Shown: positions 22,928 to 31,373 of the stretch, piece by piece
How positions within the stretch are numbered: position 1 is the stretch's first letter
How the letters are laid out: every line of letters starts with the position of its first letter
NCBI GenBank assembly: GCA_035548675.1
Contig: DASZSJ010000043.1
Location: 1 to 35,676 of the forward strand
From: VRUE01 sp035548675
GTDB taxonomy: Bacteria; Actinomycetota; Thermoleophilia; Solirubrobacterales; 70-9
Reading direction: 5' to 3'
Length of the DNA: 35,676 nt
Notes under the pieces: model-generated
Told to the model about the DNA's origin: nothing
The model's database searches: none
What the model saw: the letters and a program-made list of their open reading frames with translations, nothing else
Translations under genes and position numbers: made by a program

Positions 22928-25900
22928 ATGCGTCGATCGACGGTGGCTGCGACTCTGCGGGGACTGGTTCTGGGATGCTGCCTGCTGGGCGCGCTCCTCG
23001 CGGCTCCAGCGGCGCAGGCAGCGGCGCCGCTGCTCGGGCAGTGGTCGCTCAACGGCTCCCACGCCTCGGGCCCGACCGAATCGACCGATGATGCCTCCGG
23101 CAACGGCCTCGCCCTGACCAGCGCCGTGGGGGCGATGAAATTCGGCACCGCGGAAGGCAAGTTCGGCGGGTACCTGGCCAACGCCAGCGCCACGAACCTG
23201 CAGGTGACCTCGCCGCTGCTGGCGCCGCAGAGAATAACCCTGCTGGCCTGGATCAAGCAGAACGGCAACCCGGGCGACCTCCGCTACATCGCCGGCCGCG
23301 GCCACGACGGCGGCACCTGCGGCGGCTCTTCGTACGCCCTCTATACGGGGCCCAACACCCTCCCCGGCCTCCACTTCTACGTACGCCAGCCCGGCCCCGG
23401 GGGGGTCGGCGTTCCCAGCGACGCCCCGTCGAACGCGTCCGTGTTCGACAACAAATGGCACCTCGTCGCCGGCACCTACGACGGCACGAACGTCCGCCTC
23501 TTCGTCGACGGCGCCCAGGTCGGCCCGGCCAAGCCGGCGTCGGGCATCACCTACGCCGCCCCGATCGCCGGATCGATGTTCTACGTCGACGGCTACCCGC
23601 CGCAGGCCAACTGCTTCGGCAACTTCGACTTTCCCGGCCAGATCGATGAGGTTCGCGTCTACGACCGGGCGCTCTCGTCGACCGAGCTGTCCCGCCTCGC
23701 CGCCGCTCCCGGCCCCGCGCCGCCGGTGCTCGAACCCGACGCCGGACCGGGTCCCGGTCCGCAACCGCAGGTCGTCGGTCCGAGCCCGAACGTCGCGGTC
23801 TCCCTGGCCAAGCTGCCGGCGCTGACCGCGGTGAAGAACCTGGCGATCCTGAAGCTCGACACCAGCGGCCCCGTCGTCGAGACGAAAATCAAGATCGACG
23901 GCAAGGCGGCGCTAACCGTCCCCTCATCGGCCTCCTACGTCGGCCTCAGCCTGAACAAGCCCGGCGACCACATGATCAGCGCGACGACGATCGGCGCCGG
24001 CGGCGCCAGCGCCAGCGCCGCGACCCACATCGCGGCGACGCTGGGGCCGAGCCGTGCCAAGTTCCCCGAGTCCGCGATCAGCAGCTCGACCATCGACCTG
24101 CTGACCACGGCGTACGAAAACACCCAGTGCGTCCCCGACAGCACCGTCACCTTCGGCGTGGTGGAAGCGACCGGGTGCTTCCGCCCGCTCAACCCCGACG
24201 GGACGTTGCCGCCGCTCGAGCGGGCGCTCGCCGAAGAGTACGAGAAGATCAACTTCATAGTCGAACACGAGGGCAAGGAATTCATACCCGGGGGCCCGGG
24301 CCAATTCACCACGATCAAACGCATCGCCGCCGACCCCGCAAAGCGACCGTTCGTCACCGACAGGAAGCTTCACATCAACGGGATGACGGTCGAGCCACTG
24401 GGCGGCGCTTCGCTGGTCGTCTTCCCGGCGATCCAGCGGATGGTCTCCTCGAACGTGCGGATCAGCTACGACGGCAGCATCCTCGGCTCGATCCCGGTGC
24501 AGAAGAGCGGCCCGCTCAACCTCGACCTGACGAGCGGCCTCAAGCGCTTCACCGACGGCAACGAATCGCTGCCCCTGTTCTCGTTCGACACCTCGCAGGC
24601 CTTCCACGACATCGGCGGCTTCCCGATCAACGGCCAGGTCGCCATCGTCTTCCAGAAGATCGGCGAGAGCCGCTCGACCTCGCTCAAGGTCAACGTCTCT
24701 TTGCCGGACGAGATCACCACGGCGGCGGGAGCCAACCCGACCGCCAGGGTAGAGCTGAACGCCGACAACCGGCGCGGCACCTACCTCGGCCTACTCAACA
24801 TCCACCTCGGCGAAGCCTTCCTCGGCCCAGTCGAACTGGCGAACGTCGACTTCACCTACAACGACGCGGGGTCCGGCGACGAGCGCTGCTCCCGCAAGTG
24901 GTGGAAGGCGACGGCAGAAGTCTTCTTCGTCCCGGTCGACACCGGCCAGGGCGCCGGCCTGAAGCTGGCGCCGCCGCCCGAGCGCAATGGCGTCGCCTTC
25001 TGCGCCGGCGATTTTCACAGCGCGGGCGCCAAGCTCCAATTCGGCTATCCGTTCCTGCCGCCGCCGGTGATCTTCCCGGGAGTGACGCTGAACGAGATCG
25101 GCCTCAGCTTCCAGCTCCAGAAGCCGGTGGTGGTCGACGGCGACGTCGAACTGAAAGCGGCTGAAATCGTCAGCGCGCACGGCGGGCTGCTGGCCGCCTT
25201 CGCCACCCCCGGCAACCCGTACACGTTCAAGCCGGGAGACGCCGGCGGCACCGTCTCCGCGCTGACCGGCCAGACCTTCAGCTCCACCACCTTCGCGGTC
25301 GGCGGCACGGTGTCGGTCGAACCGTCGCAGGGGATCGGGTTGGAGCTCGGCGGCGCCCACCTCGTCTACAGCTACCCGGGCTTCATCGGGGCGGGCGGCA
25401 ACGCTCACCTGAACACCTACCTCTTCGTCGTCAACGCCGGCGGATCGCTCGAGCTCAACACCGTCAGCCGTCGCTTCAACGCGGTGGTCCACGGAGAGGT
25501 CTGCCTGCTGGGCGGAATCAAGGTCGCCCACGTCGGCGCCTGCGCTGGCGGCGAAGGCCACATCTCCAGCCGCGGGATCTCGGTCTGCTTCGACATCCTC
25601 AACGGGACCTGGACGCCGGGTGTCGGCTACCTCTACGGCGCCAAGCTTCCCGAGTTCTTCGCCGGTGCGGCCGGCTACGGCTGCAAGCCGAGCCGCTTCT
25701 GGGAGGAGAACGTTCGCGGGGCTCGGGTCTCGGCGGCGCCGAACGCACCGCTGGTCTTCCGGGTGAAGCGGGGGGAGAAAGCGAAGACGGTCGAGCTGAC
25801 CGGCGCCGGCGGCGCGCCGGCGGTGACCGTGATCGGACCGGACGGTGAGCGGCTCGCCAGCGAGGCGGACACGATGCTGCACGGCAAGCACCTGAGCGCA

Positions 25901-26668
25901 ATCTCCGCCGAACGCTTCAACCGCGTCTGGCTCGGCGTCAGCAACGCCAAGCCGGGGACCTACAGGGTGGTCCCCGCACCCGGCTCGCCGCTGGTGGTCA
26001 ACGTGCGGGCGACCCGCTACGAACCGAACGCGGGAGTCAAGGCCTCGGTCACCGGCCGCGGCCGCCACCTCGTCCTCCACTACGACGCCGGCCACGCCAC
26101 CGGCCGGAAGGTCAGCTTCTACGAGCGCGGCAAGGCGACCTGGAACCTGCTGAAGACGGTCAGGGGCGGCAGGGGCAAGATCTCCTTCGTGCCGGGCTTC
26201 GGGCCCGGCGGCAAGCGCTCGATCGCCGCCCAGGTCGAAGTCGGCGGGATCCCGGCGCCGTTGCAGACGCTCGACCGCTTCAAGGCGCCACCGCCGCCGC
26301 GGGCCGGCCGCGTCAGGCAGCTCAGGGTAAGCCGCCGCGGCGGCAAGCTCACGGTCTCCTGGGGGAAGGTGCCGTTCTCCAAGAGCTATTCGGTCGTCAC
26401 CGAGGCAAGCGGCGGCGCGGTCCGCACCAAGCGGGTGAAAGCGAAGCGGTCCCGTGCGATCGTCAAGGGCATCCCGGCGGCCGAGGGCGGCCGCGTCGAA
26501 GTCGTCGCCTTCGGCCCACTCGGCGACCGCGGAAAACCGCGCCGCGCCAAGTTCAAGGCGCTGCGCAAGCCGAAGAGCCGCCTGCTCGCGTTCAAGGAGC
26601 TCGGCACCGGCGCGACCGAGCGCGCCACCAAGACGAAGAAAAGCAAGGGCAGGAAGAGCAAGGGCTAA
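22928..26668 (+). CDS. Very large secreted LamG-domain protein
   Basis: This 1246-residue protein has a signal peptide (MRRSTVAATLRGLVLGCCLL, cleavage after AQAA) and then a LamG/concanavalin A-like domain (about residues 35-260): WSLNGSHASG, RITLLAWIKQ, NKWHLVAGTYDGTNVRLFVDG, GQIDEVRVYDRALSS. A Pro/Gly linker (PAPPVLEPDAGPGPGP) follows, then a long region of beta-rich sequence without a recognised family, including repeated Gly-rich strands. The C-terminal end holds fibronectin-like segments (RQLRVSRRGGKLTVSWGKV) and a Lys-rich tail (TKKSKGRKSKG). ATG 22928 is chosen for the signal peptide, with AAAGGA before it; the frame is open further upstream in shadow. Role is probably surface binding or adhesion; no catalytic site is visible. 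Cotranscription is not apparent. Confidence 0.85.
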   Translation: MRRSTVAATLRGLVLGCCLLGALLAAPAAQAAAPLLGQWSLNGSHASGPTESTDDASGNGLALTSAVGAMKFGTAEGKFGGYLANASATNLQVTSPLLAPQRITLLAWIKQNGNPGDLRYIAGRGHDGGTCGGSSYALYTGPNTLPGLHFYVRQPGPGGVGVPSDAPSNASVFDNKWHLVAGTYDGTNVRLFVDGAQVGPAKPASGITYAAPIAGSMFYVDGYPPQANCFGNFDFPGQIDEVRVYDRALSSTELSRLAAAPGPAPPVLEPDAGPGPGPQPQVVGPSPNVAVSLAKLPALTAVKNLAILKLDTSGPVVETKIKIDGKAALTVPSSASYVGLSLNKPGDHMISATTIGAGGASASAATHIAATLGPSRAKFPESAISSSTIDLLTTAYENTQCVPDSTVTFGVVEATGCFRPLNPDGTLPPLERALAEEYEKINFIVEHEGKEFIPGGPGQFTTIKRIAADPAKRPFVTDRKLHINGMTVEPLGGASLVVFPAIQRMVSSNVRISYDGSILGSIPVQKSGPLNLDLTSGLKRFTDGNESLPLFSFDTSQAFHDIGGFPINGQVAIVFQKIGESRSTSLKVNVSLPDEITTAAGANPTARVELNADNRRGTYLGLLNIHLGEAFLGPVELANVDFTYNDAGSGDERCSRKWWKATAEVFFVPVDTGQGAGLKLAPPPERNGVAFCAGDFHSAGAKLQFGYPFLPPPVIFPGVTLNEIGLSFQLQKPVVVDGDVELKAAEIVSAHGGLLAAFATPGNPYTFKPGDAGGTVSALTGQTFSSTTFAVGGTVSVEPSQGIGLELGGAHLVYSYPGFIGAGGNAHLNTYLFVVNAGGSLELNTVSRRFNAVVHGEVCLLGGIKVAHVGACAGGEGHISSRGISVCFDILNGTWTPGVGYLYGAKLPEFFAGAAGYGCKPSRFWEENVRGARVSAAPNAPLVFRVKRGEKAKTVELTGAGGAPAVTVIGPDGERLASEADTMLHGKHLSAISAERFNRVWLGVSNAKPGTYRVVPAPGSPLVVNVRATRYEPNAGVKASVTGRGRHLVLHYDAGHATGRKVSFYERGKATWNLLKTVRGGRGKISFVPGFGPGGKRSIAAQVEVGGIPAPLQTLDRFKAPPPPRAGRVRQLRVSRRGGKLTVSWGKVPFSKSYSVVTEASGGAVRTKRVKAKRSRAIVKGIPAAEGGRVEVVAFGPLGDRGKPRRAKFKALRKPKSRLLAFKELGTGATERATKTKKSKGRKSKG

Positions 26669-26887
26669 AGCCCGGGCAAGAGCGCCTCGCAGGATCCGGC
26701 CCTTCGGAGGCACACGGCAATGGTCGGGACGGCCCAGCCCGACCACCTTCCCCGCGCTCTCGCCGGCGCGAGGCCCGCGGCCAAGGGCAACTTAGCTGTG
26801 AAATTTTAAACTGCTCAAGCCTTAGAGCAATCTGCCGATGTAGGGATGGTCAGCTACTTGGCACGCAAATGTGCCGGAAAGGCTTTG
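26669..26887. other. Intergenic region with a hairpin and an A/T-rich promoter-like stretch
   Basis: GGTCGGG (26722-26728) pairs with CCCGACC (26738-26744), a 7-bp stem without a U-tract that may still act as a terminator for the LamG gene. About 26798-26815 is strikingly A/T-rich (GTGAAATTTTAAACTGC) and probably carries the SipW-cluster promoter. Confidence 0.5.
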
Positions 26888-27478
26888 ATGACCACCCGAT
26901 CGAAGATCCTGCGCACGCTTGTCGTCCTCGGCGTCCTCGCCTGTCTTGCCGGGGCGGGGGTCTTCTCGGCTTTCTCGAGCCAGACCGACAATCCCGGCAA
27001 CGTGGTCACGGCCGGCTCGGTGACGCTTGCCGACAACGATTCCGGTGCCGCCGTCTACGCGCTGACGGGCGCGAAACCGGGCGACAGTCAGAGCTCCTGC
27101 ATCACGGTCACCTACAGCGGCAGCCTCGACGCCTCGGTGCGGCTCTACACGCCGAGCACGATCGGCCCGCTCGGCACCAGCGTCGACCTGAAGATCGAGC
27201 CGGGCACGCAGACGGGCTCCCCCACTTTCCCCAGCTGCACCGGCTTCACCCCCGACGCGGGCGGCGCGATCTTCGAAGGGACCCTCGCCAGCTTCGCCAG
27301 CGAACACGATAGCTTCGCCACCGGGGTCGCCGACAACCCGGGCGCGAGCTCGGCCTGGACGACCGGCGACTCGGTCGCCTACCGGGTGACGGCAACCCTG
27401 GACGCCAGTGCCCCCGACTCGGCCCAGGGCCAGAGCACGGGCGAACACGTCCTGCGCTGGGAGGCCAGGAACCAGTGA
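26888..27478 (+). CDS. SipW-dependent-type exported protein (TasA/CalY-like)
   Basis: This 196-residue protein has the SipW-type signal: a hydrophobic helix (ILRTLVVLGVLACLAGAGVFSAF) ending in FSSQTDNPGNVVTAGSVTLADND, the form seen in TasA-like proteins. The mature part is a beta-rich domain with two or more cysteines (SSCITVTYSG, FPSCTGF). ATG 26888 is preferred: GGAAAGG lies 5 bases or so before it, and the earlier frame start adds unlikely residues. Its stop overlaps the signal peptidase start in GTGA. In Bacillus such proteins form matrix fibres after processing by SipW; here a cell-surface or fibre role is inferred. Confidence 0.82.
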   Translation: MTTRSKILRTLVVLGVLACLAGAGVFSAFSSQTDNPGNVVTAGSVTLADNDSGAAVYALTGAKPGDSQSSCITVTYSGSLDASVRLYTPSTIGPLGTSVDLKIEPGTQTGSPTFPSCTGFTPDAGGAIFEGTLASFASEHDSFATGVADNPGASSAWTTGDSVAYRVTATLDASAPDSAQGQSTGEHVLRWEARNQ

Positions 27479-27984
27479 TCCCGCGCCTCGCGGTGGCCGC
27501 GGTCGTTGCTGCGACCGCGGTGCTGGCGCTGGCGATCTTCGGGCCGCTGGCCCTCGGCGACCGTCCCTACACCGTGCTCAGCGGCAGCATGGAACCGACG
27601 ATCGCCGCCGGCGACGTGGTGATCGACGAGCGGATCTCACCGCTCGCGGCGCGGGTCGGCGACATCGTCACCTTCCGCGACCCCGAAGACCAGAGCCGCC
27701 AGCTCACCCACCGGGTGAAGCGCATCCGCCGCGACGGCTCTCACCTCTGGTTCGTCACCCAGGGCGACGCCAACGACACAGTCGAGCGCTGGCGCATCGC
27801 CGCCGATGGCAGCCTCGGCCGCGTCCTCTACACCGTGCCCTGGGTCGGCCACGTCGCGGTGCTGACCAGGACCCCACTCGGGCTGGCGCTGTTGGTGATC
27901 GTCCCGGTGCTGCTGCTGGCGCTCGACGAGCTGCTGAAGATCTGGCGCCCGCCGGAGGAGAAGACGATCGGTGAGGCGCTCTAA
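27475..27984 (+). CDS. sipW: SipW-type signal peptidase I
   Basis: This 169-residue protein is a type I signal peptidase of the ER/archaeal/SipW branch. It has an N-terminal TM helix, then YTVLSGSMEPTI with catalytic Ser38, GDVVIDERI, GDIVTFRDP, THRVKRI with His79 in place of the Lys general base of LepB, and QGDANDT. A C-terminal TM helix (LGLALLVIVPVLLLALDELL) follows. The GTG start overlaps the previous stop by 4 bp. Its position between three genes with SipW-type signals shows that it processes these proteins rather than bulk secretion. Confidence 0.94.
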   Translation: MIPRLAVAAVVAATAVLALAIFGPLALGDRPYTVLSGSMEPTIAAGDVVIDERISPLAARVGDIVTFRDPEDQSRQLTHRVKRIRRDGSHLWFVTQGDANDTVERWRIAADGSLGRVLYTVPWVGHVAVLTRTPLGLALLVIVPVLLLALDELLKIWRPPEEKTIGEAL

Positions 27985-28987
27985 GGGCATCTCGACAACC
28001 CTCGTCGCGCTGGCCGCGTCCGCGCTCGTCGCGATCCCGCCGGCCTGCGCCGCGTTCTCCGCCCGCGCGGAGAACGCCGGCAACGTCGTCAGCGCGGCCA
28101 ACGACTTCCGCGCCCCCCAGGTGACAGCGGTGGCGATCGGCAAGGCCGCGGGCGGCGCCAGCGGCTTCGTCAAGCAGGGCGGCAGCTACTTCGTCTACGC
28201 CAACGTCGCCGCCGACACCGGCAAACCGGCCAGCGGCATCGCGTCCGTCAGGGCCGACGTGCACAACGTCACCATCGGGGCGACGGGCATCCCGCTCAGC
28301 GCCGGCTCCTTCAGCGCCGGCGGCGTCGCCTACGGCTACCGCAGCGCCGCGCTCAGCGCCGATGCCATGCTCGCCCAGGGGACGAAGTCCTTCGCCGTCA
28401 CCGCAACCGACAACGCGCTCAACTCGGCCGGGCGCGAAGGCATGGTGAGCGTCGACAACACGCCCCCGGCCGCAACCGACGTGCAGACCGCCAACGCCGG
28501 CACCAACGGGCGCGCGGAGCAGGGAGACTCGCTCACTTTCAGCTTCAGCGAGCCGGTCGAGCCGGAAACGATCCTCGCCGGCTGGAGCGGCGGCGCCACC
28601 CCGGTCGTCGTCCACCTGATCGACAACGGGCTGCTCGCGCTGCCGCTCGGCAACGACGCGCTGCAGGTCTACGACGGGGCCGACACGGCGCCGCTGCCAC
28701 TGGGCACGGTCGACCTGGGCCGCGGCGACTACGTCGCCGGCCTGCTCGGCGGGGAACTCCGCTTCGGCGCCAGCGGCACCGCGTCGACGATGACGATGAG
28801 CGGCAACACGATCGCGATCGTGTTCGGCGCCTACAACGCCACGCCGGTCCTCGATCCGTTCCGGACCACCGCCGGCGGCGCCGGGACGATGTCGTGGACG
28901 CCGACCGCGACCCCGACCGATCGCGCCTCCAACCCGACGTCAACCGCAGCGGCCGGTGAGTCCGGCGGCGCCGACAGGGATTTCTGA
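27971..28987 (+). CDS. Exported protein with SipW-type signal, unknown function
   Basis: This 338-residue protein begins MRRSKGISTTLVALAASALVAIPPACAAFSARAENAGNVVSAANDF, where the FSARAENAGN segment matches the SipW substrate pattern. The mature part is beta-rich and Ala/Gly-rich, with an Ig-like segment (KSFAVTATDNALNSAGREG, VSVDNTPPAATDVQ) and FSFSEPVEPETI. It may form part of a surface fibre or coat. The GTG start overlaps the signal peptidase gene by 14 bp. No cysteine or enzyme motif is apparent in the mature part. Confidence 0.8.
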   Translation: MRRSKGISTTLVALAASALVAIPPACAAFSARAENAGNVVSAANDFRAPQVTAVAIGKAAGGASGFVKQGGSYFVYANVAADTGKPASGIASVRADVHNVTIGATGIPLSAGSFSAGGVAYGYRSAALSADAMLAQGTKSFAVTATDNALNSAGREGMVSVDNTPPAATDVQTANAGTNGRAEQGDSLTFSFSEPVEPETILAGWSGGATPVVVHLIDNGLLALPLGNDALQVYDGADTAPLPLGTVDLGRGDYVAGLLGGELRFGASGTASTMTMSGNTIAIVFGAYNATPVLDPFRTTAGGAGTMSWTPTATPTDRASNPTSTAAAGESGGADRDF

Positions 28988-28991
28988 GCCG

Positions 28992-29948
28992 ATGCGGGGG
29001 ACGATCCTGTCGGTCTTACTGGCCCTGGGCGCGGCCGCGGCGATTGCCGCGGTGGCCGTCGCCGGCAACCACGAGCCAAAGCACGGCCCGCCCACGACCG
29101 CGGTCAGCGGTTCCTTCAGCCTCAACAACACGCGCGAAGCGATGCCGGTCTTCAGCGCCGCGAACATCGGTCCGGGTGACAGCGCCCGGGGCACGGTCAC
29201 GATCGGCAACGAAGGCGAGGAGGAAATCGCCGTGACGCTCGCCGAGCACGACCTCCTCGACACTCCCGGCGCCGGCGGCGGCGTCCTCTCCCAGCGCCTC
29301 GCGCTGCGGGTCGAGGATCTCTCCGCCGCCCGCTCGGTCTACGCGGGGCCACTGGCGGCGATGCAGCCGCGCTCGCTCGGCCGGCTCGCGCCGAGCGCCT
29401 CGCGCGAGTACGAATTCGTCGCGACCCTGCCGGAGAGCGGCGCGAGCGCGGCGGCCGAGAACGCGCTGCAGGACTCCTCGACCAGCGTCGCCTTCAGCTG
29501 GACCGCCACGGCCGCCTCTCCGGGCGAGCCGGCCCCGGAAGGCGGCGAGGACGGGGGCGGGCCGTCCGGGCAGGTGCGAGCCGATGCCACCTCCGCCCCA
29601 CCGCCGGTGGCGCCGCACTTCAGGGTGCACATCGTGCGCTACCGGCCCACCCTGCGCAACGGTCGCCTGATCGTCTGGGTGCGCTGCAACCAGCCCTGCC
29701 GGGTCAGGTCGCGTGCCCGCTTCCGCGCGCCGGGGCATCTCGGCGCCCTGCGCCCGACGGCGCGGCACGCCCAGCGACGTCGCTTCGGCGCCAGGACCCG
29801 CCGCCTCGCGCTGCGAGTCGCCGGCTCGCACTGGCGCCTGCGGCCCGCCGCGGGACCGGTGACTGTCCGGCTCGTCGTCCTCGCCCGCAATCGCGGCGGC
29901 GAGCGCGCCTCGGCGGCAAAGCTGCTGCGCCTGCGAGCGGCTCGCTAG
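28992..29948 (+). CDS. Exported CalY/TasA-like protein
   Basis: This 318-residue protein starts MRGTILSVLLALGAAAAIAAVAVAG and its mature N-terminus has SGSFSLNNTREAMPVFSAANIGPGDSARGTVTIGN, the CalY/TasA-type beta-sandwich opening (terms such as NIxPGDS and VTI are typical). A second part after a Gly/Pro linker (PGEPAPEGGEDGGGPSG) has two Cys (WVRCNQPCRV) and an Arg-rich C-terminus. ATG 28992 follows the upstream stop by 4 bp; the frame runs 12 codons further up within the upstream gene. It ends the cluster, 16 bp from the convergent DUF2252 gene, with no clear terminator. Confidence 0.8.
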   Translation: MRGTILSVLLALGAAAAIAAVAVAGNHEPKHGPPTTAVSGSFSLNNTREAMPVFSAANIGPGDSARGTVTIGNEGEEEIAVTLAEHDLLDTPGAGGGVLSQRLALRVEDLSAARSVYAGPLAAMQPRSLGRLAPSASREYEFVATLPESGASAAAENALQDSSTSVAFSWTATAASPGEPAPEGGEDGGGPSGQVRADATSAPPPVAPHFRVHIVRYRPTLRNGRLIVWVRCNQPCRVRSRARFRAPGHLGALRPTARHAQRRRFGARTRRLALRVAGSHWRLRPAAGPVTVRLVVLARNRGGERASAAKLLRLRAAR

Positions 29949-29964
29949 CGTCCCGACTGCCGGC

Positions 29965-31371
29965 TCAATCGACCCCCGGGGCGACCTCGACGCGCCCCTC
30001 CTCGGCAGCCGCCCGCAGCGCCCCGTAGTCGCGCTCGTTCTGGTCGGCGTAGCGCTCGGCAAACTCGGCCATCGCCCGGTCGAAGGCGTCGCCCTTGCCG
30101 AGGTAGGCGGCGATCGCGATCCGGTCGCCGCCACGGGCGTGGGCGTGGGCGAGCGTGATGCCGCAGAGCTGGGCGTAGGCGGTCAGCGACGACGGGTCCA
30201 TGCGATCGATCCGGGCCGAGCCCTTCTGGTCCCAGAGCTGGCGCACGTAGAAGTCGCGCGCCTGGCCGTCCAGACCCCCCGCCCGCACCCAGCCGAGCAT
30301 GATGTCTCCGGTCGCCTGGACCAGGCGCTGCCCCTGGACGACGCGCTCGCCCTGCTGGGAGTAGGCGCTCGGCTCGGCGTAGGGCTCGAGCACCGAGCGC
30401 TGCGCCTCCTTGACCTGGAGGAAGAGCGGGTCGCCCTCGTCGCGCCCGGTCAGGAGCACGAGCCAGGCCCGGGTGCCGACGCTGCCGACCCCAACCACCT
30501 TCAGCGCCGCGTCGACGTAGCTGTAGCTGTCGAGCAGGACGCGGCGGTCCTCGGGCAGGGTCTCGCGGTAGTCGGCGAGGATCGCCAGCACCTGCGCCTC
30601 GATCTCCTCCGGCGACTCCTCGCTCAGCTCGCGCAGGGGGATGATCAGCGGCGGTTCGCTGACGATCCGCAGCCGGCCGTCGACTTCGCGGGTGAGCTTG
30701 GAGAGCGCCCGCATGCGGTCCTTGGCCCGGGCCTTGGCGAGGTTGCGGCGGAAGGCCTTGACCTCGCCCTCCCCCGCGGCCGCCGCCCAGCGGTCGGCGA
30801 TCGTCGGCACGTCGATCTGCGTGTACCAGACCTCGAGGTTGCCGAGTGCGGCGAGGCGGCGCAGCACCGCCCGATACTCGGCCGCCATCGCGGCGACGAC
30901 GCGGCGGCGCTCGCGGGCGCCGAAGCCGCGGTCGCGGCCCGCCACCGAGAAGCTGGCGGCGAGCCGCTTCACGTCCCACTCCCAGGGGCCGGGCAACGTC
31001 TCGTCGAAGTCGTTGACGTCGAAGACCATCGTGCGGTCGGGCGCGGCGAAGGCGCCGAAGTTGGCGAGGTGGGCGTCGCCGCAGAGCTGGGCGCTGAAGC
31101 CGCTGGCCGGCGTGGCGGCGAGGTCGGCAGCCATCACCGCCGCGGCGCCGCGATAGAAGGCGAAGGGCGAGGCGAGCATGCGCGCGTAGCGCAGCGGCAG
31201 CAGCTGCCCCACCCGCGTCGCCGCCTGCGCTTCCAGCAGCGCGACCGGGTCGGCGCGGTCCGCGGCCGGCGCCCAATCGCCGTGAGCGCTCCGCGGCGCG
31301 GCCTCGCGCGCGGCCTTGCCGGCGGCGGCGCGCTCCTCGGGGGCGCGGGCTTCCGCGCGCGGGTCGAGCAT
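29965..31371 (-). CDS. DUF2252 family protein
   Basis: This 468-residue protein matches DUF2252: RYARMLASPFAFYRGAAAVMAADL near the start, LCGDAHLANFGAF, MVFDVNDFDETLPGPWEWDVKRLAAS, DSYSYVDAALKVVGVGSVGTR, and LFLQVKEAQRSVL. The GDAHLANFG and DVNDFDE pair recall the catalytic and metal loops of aminoglycoside-phosphotransferase-like kinases, so an ATP-dependent activity is possible; no substrate is known. ATG 31371 starts 2 bp after the MFS stop. The frame stays open far upstream through the MFS gene, but that is a shadow. It is the last gene of a three-gene operon. Confidence 0.9.
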   Translation of the reverse strand: MLDPRAEARAPEERAAAGKAAREAAPRSAHGDWAPAADRADPVALLEAQAATRVGQLLPLRYARMLASPFAFYRGAAAVMAADLAATPASGFSAQLCGDAHLANFGAFAAPDRTMVFDVNDFDETLPGPWEWDVKRLAASFSVAGRDRGFGARERRRVVAAMAAEYRAVLRRLAALGNLEVWYTQIDVPTIADRWAAAAGEGEVKAFRRNLAKARAKDRMRALSKLTREVDGRLRIVSEPPLIIPLRELSEESPEEIEAQVLAILADYRETLPEDRRVLLDSYSYVDAALKVVGVGSVGTRAWLVLLTGRDEGDPLFLQVKEAQRSVLEPYAEPSAYSQQGERVVQGQRLVQATGDIMLGWVRAGGLDGQARDFYVRQLWDQKGSARIDRMDPSSLTAYAQLCGITLAHAHARGGDRIAIAAYLGKGDAFDRAMAEFAERYADQNERDYGALRAAAEEGRVEVAPGVD

Positions 31372-31373
31372 GT

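Noticed and set aside
24791..26746. Long open frame antisense to the LamG gene (651 codons)
   Set aside because: In such GC-rich DNA antisense frames stay open by chance. The translation is low-complexity Arg/Ala/Gly/Asp sequence without family motifs.
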